DNA from: W589 sp964611805
GTDB taxonomy: Bacteria > Chloroflexota > Dehalococcoidia > Dehalococcoidales > Fen-1064
Length of the DNA stretch: 12,966 bases
Direction: 5' to 3'
NCBI GenBank assembly: GCA_964611805.1
Contig: CAZTBG010000054.1
Span: 1-12,966 of the forward strand
Part shown: positions 1 through 5,455 of the stretch, in pieces
How the letters are laid out: each line of letters opens with the position of its first letter
Numbering within the stretch: the stretch's first letter is position 1
Position numbers and translations under genes: made by a program
The notes under the pieces: generated by a model
The model's database searches: none
What the model was told of the DNA's origin: nothing
Seen by the model: the letters and a program-made list of their open reading frames with translations, nothing else

Positions 1-53
1 CCCCGATCTCCACCGTGACAGGGTGGCATGTTAGACCGCTACACCACGGGGCC
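1..53 (-). tRNA. tRNA-Asp (GTC), 5' part, cut by the window edge
   Basis: Read on the minus strand, this is the 5' two thirds of a tRNA. It has the acceptor strand GGCCCCG, a D-arm, and a five-pair anticodon stem CCACC/GGTGG around the loop CTGTCAC, giving anticodon GTC (Asp). The variable loop and the first G's of the T-stem reach position 1; the T-arm and 3' acceptor strand lie outside the window. The gene is transcribed away from rpsF and has its own promoter at 89-117. Confidence 0.9.
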
Positions 54-88
54 ATAGAAATATAAACTGGCAGGTATTACCTAGATAG

Positions 89-117
89 AGTCTAGCAAGA
101 CGTCCCATAGCTGTCAA
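89..117 (-). promoter_or_regulatory. Putative sigma70 promoter of tRNA-Asp
   Basis: The minus strand reads TTGACA (117-112), a 17-nt spacer, then TAGACT (94-89). The start would fall near 82, about 29 nt before the tRNA 5' end at 53. The -35 is full consensus and the -10 matches 4 of 6. It is back to back with the rpsF promoter. Confidence 0.55.
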
Positions 118-155
118 GGCGCTTTAAGCCCGCTACCTTCGGCAAAGGACACTGC

Positions 156-184
156 TTGTATTGTTTACGGGCGTATAGTATACT
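156..184 (+). promoter_or_regulatory. Putative sigma70 promoter of the rpsF gene train
   Basis: TTGTAT (156-161), a 17-nt spacer and TATACT (179-184) predict a start near 191, about 30 nt before rpsF. The -10 box is nearly consensus and the -35 box is moderate. No attenuator or ribosomal-protein binding structure could be seen in the short leader. Confidence 0.5.
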
Positions 185-221
185 ATGATGCTGTGCGTTA
201 AAACATCTGCTGGTAGGAGTA

Positions 222-545
222 ATGGTATCTGAGAACGTGTCAAGCCAGGTTGGTGGAGGACTGTGCAATTACGAACTGGTCGTTGTTGTCCGCCCTGAAG
301 CTGATGAAGAGAACTTTGAAAGCACAGTCGAGAGTATAGGCCGGTTTGTTACTGGAAAAGGTGGTATTGTCTCAGAAGTTGAGCGCTGGGGCAAGAGAAG
401 ACTAGCCTACCCGATAAAACAATACGGGGAAGGGTACTACGTTTTGACCCGTTTCCAGATGAAGCCCGAATACAATGAAGAACTGGAGACAAACCTGAAA
501 ATCTCCGAAGACGTGATTCGCCACCTGCTGATAAAGTTGGGTTAA
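222..545 (+). CDS. rpsF: 30S ribosomal protein S6
   Basis: S6 is a primary-assembly protein of the 30S platform and binds 16S rRNA with S18. The 107-residue product has the S6 core, including YELVVVVRP (about 17-25), the basic WGKRRLAYPI stretch and a C-terminal helix. The ATG at 222 follows AGGAG (215-219) by only 2 nt, which is unusually close. It gives about 15 residues before the usual S6 start. GTG at 237 would be 5 residues shorter but sits 17 nt from the same SD, so ATG is kept with reservations. It is first in a train with ssb and rpsR; the rpsF-ssb-rpsR order is classic in bacteria. The identity is secure from sequence and context. Confidence 0.95.
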   Translation: MVSENVSSQVGGGLCNYELVVVVRPEADEENFESTVESIGRFVTGKGGIVSEVERWGKRRLAYPIKQYGEGYYVLTRFQMKPEYNEELETNLKISEDVIRHLLIKLG

Positions 546-601
546 AATGGGGTGGATGCCACTTCCCCGGATGTTCGGGAAGGCAAGAGGAGTTTGGGAC
601 A

Positions 602-1006
602 ATGGTTAGCGTAAACAGAATGACAATCATCGGCAATCTAGGTAGCGATCCGGAAATGCGTTTTACTCCCAACGGCAGACCGGTGACCTCGTTTCGTGTG
701 GCCACTAACTGGAGGTACACTACGTCAGATGGCGAGCGGAGAGAGGAGACAGAGTGGTTCAACGTGGTATGCTGGAGTAAGCTGGCTGAACAATGCAATC
801 AGTTCCTGTCCAAGGGTCGGCTGGTTTACGTTGAGGGCAGACTGCGGATGCGAAGCTGGGAGGGTCAGGACGGGCAAACGCGGGCCCGAAATGAAATCGT
901 CGCCGACAGGGTGAAATTCCTTGACCGGCAGAGTACTGCCCCCTCCCCCGATAAAGTAGATGAGGGTGATTCCGGCGAGTTTGTCCCGGAAGATATTCCT
1001 TTCTAA
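602..1006 (+). CDS. ssb: Single-stranded DNA-binding protein
   Basis: SSB binds single-stranded DNA during replication, recombination and repair, and recruits partner proteins through its C-terminal tip. Residues 1 to about 110 form the OB-fold, with the typical start VNRMTIIGNLGSDPEMR, the ETEWFNVVCW strand and LVYVEGRL. The linker is short and acidic (about 111-128). The protein ends in EDIPF, the conserved acidic-aromatic interaction tail. At 134 residues it is on the short side for SSB because the linker is brief. The start is supported by GAGGAG about 9 nt upstream. It lies 56 nt after rpsF and 15 nt before rpsR, so the three are probably co-transcribed. Confidence 0.95.
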   Translation: MVSVNRMTIIGNLGSDPEMRFTPNGRPVTSFRVATNWRYTTSDGERREETEWFNVVCWSKLAEQCNQFLSKGRLVYVEGRLRMRSWEGQDGQTRARNEIVADRVKFLDRQSTAPSPDKVDEGDSGEFVPEDIPF

Positions 1007-1021
1007 CGGAGTTTATAATCA

Positions 1022-1330
1022 GTGCCCAAACAGAAGACCAGTGGAGCAAGAAGCACAAGGTGGAGCCGGGGAGGAAAGTACACGCCGAGGCGTAAAGTAT
1101 GCTTCTTCTGCGCCAACAAGAACGAATCGATTAACTACAAGGAGCCAGACAAGCTGCGTAACTATGTGTCTGACAGGGGCAAAATAGAACCACGCCGGCG
1201 GACTGGAACCTGTGCCAAGCATCAGCGCGCCTTGGCAGTCGCTATAAAGAGAGCGCGGCATCTGGCATTGCTGCCGTATGTCGCAGCTCACACTCGGAAA
1301 GCTCAAATACTCCGTGTGCATACCGAGTGA
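1022..1330 (+). CDS. rpsR: 30S ribosomal protein S18, zinc-ligand form
   Basis: S18 pairs with S6 on the 30S platform. The GTG-started, 102-residue product has the S18 core (about 25-88). It retains four potential zinc ligands, C27-x2-C30 and C64-x2-H67, so it is the cysteine-containing (C+) form; many bacteria have lost these. The N-terminus is basic. About 15 residues follow the core, which is longer than typical S18. The start is supported by CGGAG (1007-1011) about 10 nt upstream. In many genomes rplI follows rpsR. Here a 45-nt gap leads instead to rpmH. Confidence 0.95.
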   Translation: MPKQKTSGARSTRWSRGGKYTPRRKVCFFCANKNESINYKEPDKLRNYVSDRGKIEPRRRTGTCAKHQRALAVAIKRARHLALLPYVAAHTRKAQILRVHTE

Positions 1331-1333
1331 CAC

Positions 1334-1351
1334 TGTCTCCCTCCTGAGACA
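1334..1351 (+). other. Hairpin with CCTCCT loop ahead of rpmH
   Basis: TGTCTC (1334-1339) and GAGACA (1346-1351) form a perfect 6-bp stem. The 6-nt loop reads CCTCCT, the complement of a Shine-Dalgarno core. It lies between rpsR and rpmH, about 8 nt upstream of the AAAGG of rpmH. It lacks a U-run and is not an intrinsic terminator. Any role in translation is inferred. Confidence 0.35.
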
Positions 1352-1375
1352 ATTGAGAGAAAGGTTACGGCTACT

Positions 1376-1516
1376 GTGCCAAAAAGGACCTACCAGCCAA
1401 AGAAAATACCAAGAAAACGGGAGCATGGCTTTCTAAAGAGAATGAGCACCCGGGGTGGTCGGGCGGTTCTGAGAGCAAGACGTCTCAAAGGCCGCAAGCG
1501 ATTAACCGTGGTTTGA
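1376..1516 (+). CDS. rpmH: 50S ribosomal protein L34
   Basis: L34 is a small, very basic protein of the large subunit. Translation from GTG at 1376 gives 46 residues beginning MPKRTYQPKKIPRKREHGF. It contains the diagnostic FLKRMSTRGGRAVLRARR and KGRKRL segments and ends KRLTVV. Its length matches the family (44-47). AAAGG (1360-1364) lies 11 nt upstream. It precedes rnpA, an order conserved in nearly all bacteria. In many species this pair sits beside dnaA and the origin, but no dnaA is seen here. Confidence 0.95.
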   Translation: MPKRTYQPKKIPRKREHGFLKRMSTRGGRAVLRARRLKGRKRLTVV

Positions 1517-1539
1517 GGGTGAAGTTGGCCGGAGGCGGA

Positions 1540-1887
1540 GTGACAGGGGGTAGATTCATCACCAAGCCAAGAGAATACGCCCTGGTATACGAGAAGGGTA
1601 AGTCGTGGGTATGTGAACTGCTGGTGATGAGGGCCTTACCCAACGAACTACCACTATCCCGCTATGGCATCTCGGTCAGTAAGAGAATCGGCAAGGCGGT
1701 AGTCAGGAATAGAGTAAAACGCCGACTTCGCGAAATCCTGCGGATAGTGCCGCTAAAACCGGGATGGGATATCGTCTTCATCGCTAGGCCGGCGGCAGCC
1801 AGTGCTGATTACGCCGGTCTCAAGCGAGCGACAGAAGGCCTCTTGACCCGAGCACATCTGGTAGAAACCGCTTCTTTTGCGGTCTGA
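1540..1887 (+). CDS. rnpA: Ribonuclease P protein component
   Basis: RnpA is the protein subunit of RNase P, which matures tRNA 5' ends with the RNA subunit. The signature RYGISVSKRIGKAVVRNRVK and the following RRLREILR helix (about 41-68 from this start) are diagnostic, including R56-N57-R58. The chosen start is GTG at 1540: GGAGG (1531-1535) precedes it and it gives a normal-length N-terminus, about 115 residues. A longer version from TTG at 1513 overlaps the rpmH stop and would be translationally coupled, but has no clear SD. The product is highly basic, as expected. Confidence 0.93.
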   Translation: MTGGRFITKPREYALVYEKGKSWVCELLVMRALPNELPLSRYGISVSKRIGKAVVRNRVKRRLREILRIVPLKPGWDIVFIARPAAASADYAGLKRATEGLLTRAHLVETASFAV

Positions 1888-1900
1888 GTCATTGGAAAAA

Positions 1901-2110
1901 GTGAAAAGACTTGCCCTAGGAATGATTAGAATATACCAGCAAACGATATCACAGGTTATGCCTCCGTCATGCCGCTTCGTTCCAACCTGTTCTCAATATA
2001 CTCACGAAGCTATTACCAAATACGGTGTGTGCAAAGGAATATGGTTAGGAGCAAAGCGTATTGCCCGGTGCCATCCGTTTAATCCCGGTGGTTATGACCC
2101 TGTACCGTGA
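1901..2110 (+). CDS. yidD: Membrane protein insertion efficiency factor YidD
   Basis: YidD is a small membrane-associated protein linked to YidC-dependent insertion, typically encoded between rnpA and yidC. The core PPSCRFVPTCSQYTHEAI and the end RCHPFNPGGYDPVP are the family signatures, including the conserved cysteines and the HPFNPGG motif. GTG at 1901 aligns with the usual N-terminus (MKKLLI...) and gives 69 residues. Upstream in-frame TTG codons at 1877 and 1892 are possible. The 1877 form would overlap rnpA by 11 bp. The only SD-like sequence is a weak TTGGAA, so translation may depend on coupling to rnpA. Confidence 0.92.
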   Translation: MKRLALGMIRIYQQTISQVMPPSCRFVPTCSQYTHEAITKYGVCKGIWLGAKRIARCHPFNPGGYDPVP

Positions 2111-2140
2111 TACTTTGGCCGTTACGTCCCTTTTCTCATT

Positions 2141-2182
2141 TATAATGAATAATATTCATATACACCCCCGTCTGGAGACGGG
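2141..2182 (+). promoter_or_regulatory. Candidate internal promoter with palindrome and leader hairpin
   Basis: A perfect -10 box TATAAT lies at 2141-2146, with no good -35 at 17 nt (TTGGCC at 2115-2120 is 20 nt away). It is followed by TGAATA-A-TATTCA (2147-2159), an operator-like palindrome. CCCGTCT-GG-AGACGGG (2167-2182) folds into a 6-bp hairpin with loop TGGA and has no U-run. Together they suggest the lipoprotein gene could be transcribed separately from rnpA/yidD. This is weak evidence. Confidence 0.3.
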
Positions 2183-2281
2183 AATTGTCCTGTCAGGCAG
2201 GCGGTAGAGAGATGGCTTTGGAGTTATGCAATCACGAAGACCCATTTTATGCCCGGCAAATACCCCCCTGGAGCGAGCGGA

Positions 2282-3505
2282 TTGAAGACTGGGTGTAGAG
2301 GACTGCTGCATGGTCGCCACAGGATACTGCCGCTTGCGATTATATTGCTGGCAGTGATACTCACGGCGGCTGGTTGTAGTGGTGCGTTAGGTCGTGGTGT
2401 CGCTCAGGGCTGGGCCGGCGGCGCGGTTACCGACGATACCGTGATTGTCGGCTCCAGGGGAGGTAAGATTATAGTACTCAACGCTGAGGACGGCACCATT
2501 CAGGGCGACCCCGTTGTCCTCGTCACCCAGGTACCGTCGGGCGGCTTCGGTTGCTCGGCCGGCGGCAGTGCCGGGGTAGCCATCTATAGCTCTCCTGTTA
2601 TCAGGGACGACCTGGTGTATGTAGGTGGCTACAATGGCAAGGTCTACGCATTTCTATTTGATGGTGAGAGTCTTTCGGCGGAAAGCGAGTACGATTTCCC
2701 ACGTGAGGGCTATCTCGGAGGGTCGATTGTTGGTGAACTGGCCATTGACCAGGAAGACAGGGTGTATTTCGGCTCCTCGGATGGGAAGGTGTATGCGGTT
2801 GATGCAACACTCCGCAGTATATGGGAGTATGATACCGGAGATGAAATCTGGTCATCGCCTGCCATTACTGATGATACCCTTTTCATCGGCAATTTTGGCA
2901 AGAAGCTGTATGCCCTCGATATTGCTGACGGTAGTGAGCGATGGCAATTTGAGACCAAGGGAGCCATCATCGCCGCCCCAGTGGTCTACGAGGACAAGGT
3001 ATATTTCGGCACCTTTGGCCGGCGTTTCTACGCAGCGGATACCGCCACAGGAGAGGAGGTCTGGCGGTTTCCGGCCACTGACAGTGATGAGGTCAAACCG
3101 AGAAACTGGTTCTGGGCGAATCCGCTGGCCAGTAATGGCACCATCTATGCACCCAACCTCGACGGCAAGGTCTATGCTCTTGACGCCGACACAGGTGCCC
3201 TCGTAGCCGAATTTGACCTGGGAGGGCCAATCAGCTCTTCACCGGTCATGGTTGGCGAGCTGATTATCGTTGCTACCGAAAATGGAGATGTCTACTCCCT
3301 GAACACAACGGACAATCACAAAACGCTGCTAGTTCACCTCGAGGATGTGGTAGGGGAGAAGGTATATGAAGAGACGGTACAGGCCCCGCTCTTCGCTGGC
3401 GACGGCGTCGTATATGTACATACCCTCCGGGACAATCTCTACGCTATTAATGTGCAGACCGGAGAGGTGCTGTGGAAGAAGTCATTAACCTCCGGGGACA
3501 GCTAG
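2282..3505 (+). CDS. PQQ-like eight-repeat beta-propeller lipoprotein
   Basis: This is a predicted exported, lipid-anchored beta-propeller resembling PF13360 / BamB-type proteins. A basic n-region and hydrophobic stretch lead to the lipobox-like TAAGC (Cys at residue 32 from this start). Eight repeats of the pattern (V/L)YxGxxxGxxYAxDxxTGxxxW follow, for example VYFGSSDGKVYAVD and LFIGNFGKKLYALD, consistent with an eight-bladed ring. No catalytic motif was seen, so it may be a scaffold or ligand-binding protein. TTG at 2282 is preferred because GGAG (2270-2273) lies 8 nt upstream. ATG at 2249 would add 11 residues but lacks an SD. It lies 14 nt before yidC. A role beside YidC in the folding or surveillance of exported proteins is inferred only from position. 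Confidence 0.85.
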   Translation: MKTGCRGLLHGRHRILPLAIILLAVILTAAGCSGALGRGVAQGWAGGAVTDDTVIVGSRGGKIIVLNAEDGTIQGDPVVLVTQVPSGGFGCSAGGSAGVAIYSSPVIRDDLVYVGGYNGKVYAFLFDGESLSAESEYDFPREGYLGGSIVGELAIDQEDRVYFGSSDGKVYAVDATLRSIWEYDTGDEIWSSPAITDDTLFIGNFGKKLYALDIADGSERWQFETKGAIIAAPVVYEDKVYFGTFGRRFYAADTATGEEVWRFPATDSDEVKPRNWFWANPLASNGTIYAPNLDGKVYALDADTGALVAEFDLGGPISSSPVMVGELIIVATENGDVYSLNTTDNHKTLLVHLEDVVGEKVYEETVQAPLFAGDGVVYVHTLRDNLYAINVQTGEVLWKKSLTSGDS

Positions 3506-3519
3506 TGAGGTAGGTCTTC

Positions 3520-4497
3520 GTGGAAGTAATCGGACAAATATGGGACACGGTCTTACTGAGCCCGATGATAAACGTGCTCGTTGTGCTCTCACACTACCTG
3601 TTTAACAACTTCGGGCTGACCATAATCGTCCTCACCTTCATTATCCACGGGGCCATGTTCCCGCTGACCCGCCGCCAGATGAAGGCCAGCAAAGGCATGC
3701 AGGAGCTCCAGCCGAAGATTGCCGAGCTCCGCAAAAAGTATGCCCGAGACAAACAGAAACTGGCCCAGGAACAGATGGCGCTGATGAAGCAGTCGGGCGT
3801 AAGCCCGGCAGGCTGCCTGCTGCCGATGCTAATCCAGATGCCCATCTGGATAGCCCTTTACCAGTCGATAATTCGCGTGCTGGCGGTAGTGCCGGAGGAC
3901 TTCCTCAAGCTGTCCCATCACCTCTACACACCGTGGTCAACGGTATTCTCACAGGTGCCCCTTGAGAGCAGTTTCCTCTGGCTTGACCTGGCAAGGGCGG
4001 ACAGCCTGCTAATTATGCCCATCTTAGTCGGTGTCACGATGTGGATGTCACAGAAGATGGTGACACCGGAGAGCGCCGACCCTAACCAGCAGGCCCAGGG
4101 ACGGATGATGCTGTGGATGATGCCAATAATGTTCGGCTTCTTTGCCATGTCATTCCCCAGCGGCCTGGCCCTTTACTGGGTCGCCTCGAACATCATCAGA
4201 ATCGTCATGCAGTATTTCATCGGCGGGTGGGGTGGCCTGGCAACAGTATTCAGACCGAGGCAAACGGAAGCCGACCAGAAGGCCCAGAGACGTCCTGCCC
4301 CGGTAGAGAAGAAACAGAAAATAGAAAAAGTCGTTGACGCTGATATCGTTATACCAAGGGAATCTACGGAAGAAGGAACGGACAATGGAACCTCTCGAGA
4401 TAAGCGCCCGGACAGTGGAAGAAGCTATCCAGATAGCATTGAAGCAATTAAACGCCAGTCGAGACGAAGTAAAAGTAAACGTCGTAAGCGAAGGTAA
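3520..4497 (+). CDS. yidC: Membrane protein insertase YidC/Oxa1 family
   Basis: YidC inserts and folds inner-membrane proteins. This 325-residue form lacks the large periplasmic domain of Gram-negative YidC. It starts near the first conserved membrane segment (about 17-50), followed by the cytoplasmic helical hairpin (PLTRRQMKASKGMQELQPKI, about 48-90). GCLLPMLIQMPIWIALYQSI (99-118) is the family signature, and further membrane segments lie at about 160-180 and 195-235. Residue 43 is His (codon CAC at 3646-3648) in TFIIHGAMFPLT, where E. coli has TFIVRGIMYPLT: the groove arginine is replaced. The C-terminal tail is long and ends RRSKSKRRKRR, like ribosome-binding tails of some Oxa1/YidC proteins. 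The GTG start has GAGG 9 nt upstream. The last 37 codons overlap jag. Confidence 0.95.
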   Translation: MEVIGQIWDTVLLSPMINVLVVLSHYLFNNFGLTIIVLTFIIHGAMFPLTRRQMKASKGMQELQPKIAELRKKYARDKQKLAQEQMALMKQSGVSPAGCLLPMLIQMPIWIALYQSIIRVLAVVPEDFLKLSHHLYTPWSTVFSQVPLESSFLWLDLARADSLLIMPILVGVTMWMSQKMVTPESADPNQQAQGRMMLWMMPIMFGFFAMSFPSGLALYWVASNIIRIVMQYFIGGWGGLATVFRPRQTEADQKAQRRPAPVEKKQKIEKVVDADIVIPRESTEEGTDNGTSRDKRPDSGRSYPDSIEAIKRQSRRSKSKRRKRR

Positions 4498-5053
4498 ATC
4501 CGGTCTCCTCGGCCTCGGGGCTGAAGAGGCGGTAATCAGAGTAGAGCGATTGGTATCAGTGCCTGAATCAGAAAATAATGCTTTCGAAATAGCCAGAAAC
4601 ATCCTCGAAAGGCTGCTCGAGCTGATGGAACTGGAGGCAACCGTTCAGCCGCAGACCTTTCACACCACCAATGGGGAAGAACGTATTGTATCCCCGTTTG
4701 CCTTCGACGTGACAGGAGAGGACCTGGGTATCCTGATAGGTCGGCGCGGCCAGACCTTAGCCACGCTCCAGTATATACTCCGGCTTATGGTCAGCCACCA
4801 GCTGAAGGTCTGGACGCCAATTGTCGTAGACGTTGAGGGTTACAAGCAACGCCGTTCCGAAGCACTGCAGGCGCTGGCGGCGCGTCTGGCGGAGCAGGTG
4901 CGAAGCAGGGGAACGCCGTTCACCCTGGAGCCAATGCCTGCCTACGAGAGGCGCATCATCCACCTCGCCCTGGCAGACCACCCCGACGTCACCACCCAGA
5001 GTATCGGCGAGGGAGACCTCCGTAAGGTGGTCATTCTGCCTGATAAGGACTAA
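4385..5053 (+). CDS. jag: RNA-binding protein Jag/KhpB (Jag-N, KH, R3H)
   Basis: Jag (KhpB/EloR) is an RNA-binding protein usually encoded next to yidC. In Gram-positive bacteria it affects cell elongation and division. The 222-residue product has three domains: a Jag-N domain with GKSGLLGLGAEEA (38-48); a KH domain with the GxxG loop IGRRGQ (118-123); and an R3H domain with R189-x3-H193 followed by LALADHPDV and LRKVVILP. ATG at 4385 is chosen because AAGGA (4373-4377) lies 7 nt upstream and it matches the family N-terminus; an earlier TTG at 4334 is unlikely. The first 113 bp lie inside yidC in another frame, so translation is probably coupled. It is the last gene of the train. Confidence 0.93.
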   Translation: MEPLEISARTVEEAIQIALKQLNASRDEVKVNVVSEGKSGLLGLGAEEAVIRVERLVSVPESENNAFEIARNILERLLELMELEATVQPQTFHTTNGEERIVSPFAFDVTGEDLGILIGRRGQTLATLQYILRLMVSHQLKVWTPIVVDVEGYKQRRSEALQALAARLAEQVRSRGTPFTLEPMPAYERRIIHLALADHPDVTTQSIGEGDLRKVVILPDKD

Positions 5054-5135
5054 CTCCATAGCTCAACCTGCCGGTATATCCGGGCTTATCTCGTCATTAT
5101 CTGTGGGGGACGACCCAAGAGGGACACCCACGAAA

Positions 5136-5160
5136 TCTCCCTTGCTCCTCTTCAGGGAGA
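5136..5160 (+). repeat. Hairpin downstream of jag
   Basis: TCTCCCT (5136-5142) and AGGGAGA (5154-5160) form a perfect 7-bp stem with an 11-nt loop. It is the first of four palindromes in the non-coding DNA after jag. There is no U-run, so it is not an intrinsic terminator by itself. It could act as an RNA 3'-end stabiliser or be part of a repeat mosaic. Confidence 0.4.
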
Positions 5161-5214
5161 ACCCACTTTGTCGAAGAGAGAGGGATTTGAGTTTCCACCA
5201 CAGCGGGGAGTCCT

Positions 5215-5246
5215 AGAGGGGCGCCAGCCCCTCTTCTTTTTTCTTC
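5215..5246 (+). terminator. Rho-independent terminator after jag
   Basis: AGAGGGGC (5215-5222), loop GCCA and GCCCCTCT (5227-5234) form a perfect 8-bp GC-rich stem followed by TCTTTTTTCTT. It sits about 160 nt after the jag stop and is the best terminator in the window, so it probably ends the rpsF-to-jag transcripts. The same stem with a different loop occurs at 7047-7068. Confidence 0.75.
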
Positions 5247-5269
5247 CCCCTCCTTTGCTAAAGGAGGGG
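5247..5269. repeat. Perfect 10-bp palindrome CCCCTCCTTT/AAAGGAGGGG
   Basis: CCCCTCCTTT (5247-5256) and AAAGGAGGGG (5260-5269) are exact inverted repeats around GCT. The element directly follows the terminator U-run. Similar 'CCTCCTTT-AAAGGAGG' palindromes are known as dispersed intergenic repeats in various bacteria. Other copies in this genome cannot be checked from the window. Confidence 0.6.
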
Positions 5270-5276
5270 AACCGAG

Positions 5277-5310
5277 GCCCGCCTGCCATAGTCCCGGAAG
5301 GACGGCGGGC
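5277..5310. repeat. Nested palindrome GCCCGCC...GGCGGGC
   Basis: GCCCGCC (5277-5283) pairs with GGCGGGC (5304-5310). Inside, GTCC (5291-5294) pairs with GGAC (5300-5303). The result is a two-tier hairpin. An alternative pairing of CCTGCC (5282-5287) with GGCAGG (5308-5313) competes with it. It forms part of the same repeat mosaic after jag. Confidence 0.5.
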
Positions 5311-5330
5311 AGGGGGAGGATTTAAAACAC

Positions 5331-5360
5331 AGGGGATGGGGCCTCTATTACCGAACAGGG
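5331..5360 (+). repeat. Dispersed repeat, copy A tail
   Basis: This 30-bp segment matches 7094-7123 at 26 of 30 positions and begins with the 13-mer AGGGGATGGGGCC in both. In both places it lies downstream of an AGAGGGGC-loop-GCCCCTCTT hairpin and upstream of a promoter. The unit is therefore about 80-150 bp long with a variable middle. Its function is unknown. Confidence 0.55.
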
Positions 5361-5420
5361 GAGCGCGATAAACAAGGTAATGCCGAAGGGTCGCTAGTCA
5401 TTCGGACCGAACACAAAGTG

Positions 5421-5449
5421 TTGACAGTGGCCGTTTTCTGGGGTAAGAT
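5421..5449 (+). promoter_or_regulatory. Sigma70 promoter of the 98-residue protein gene
   Basis: TTGACA (5421-5426), exactly 17 nt, then TAAGAT (5444-5449). The predicted start is near 5456, leaving a leader of about 200 nt before the ATG at 5659. The -35 is full consensus and the -10 matches 5 of 6. Confidence 0.65.
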
Positions 5450-5455
5450 AAACAT

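Larger units (their letters stand above)
5054..5420. other. Non-coding spacer after jag
   Basis: No convincing gene was found. The reading frames here have no SD, consist of runs of Pro/Gly/Arg from the palindromes, and match no family I recognise. The region carries the jag terminator, three further palindromes and the tail of a dispersed repeat. The first 80 bp after jag show no structure. Confidence 0.7.

Noticed and set aside
2625..3206. 193-codon plus-strand open frame
   Set aside because: Alternate frame inside the propeller gene; the propeller repeats are in the other frame.
3641..3649. DnaA-box-like TTATCCACG
   Set aside because: A single imperfect site inside yidC coding sequence. 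There is no cluster, AT-rich stretch or dnaA nearby, so no replication origin is called although rpmH-rnpA often lies near one.
4150..4602. 150-codon minus-strand open frame across the yidC/jag junction
   Set aside because: Antisense to two well-recognised genes, low complexity and no SD.
5168..5371. 67-codon frame in the palindrome cluster
   Set aside because: Its sequence is a translation of palindromes (Pro/Gly/Arg runs) and it has no credible start signal.
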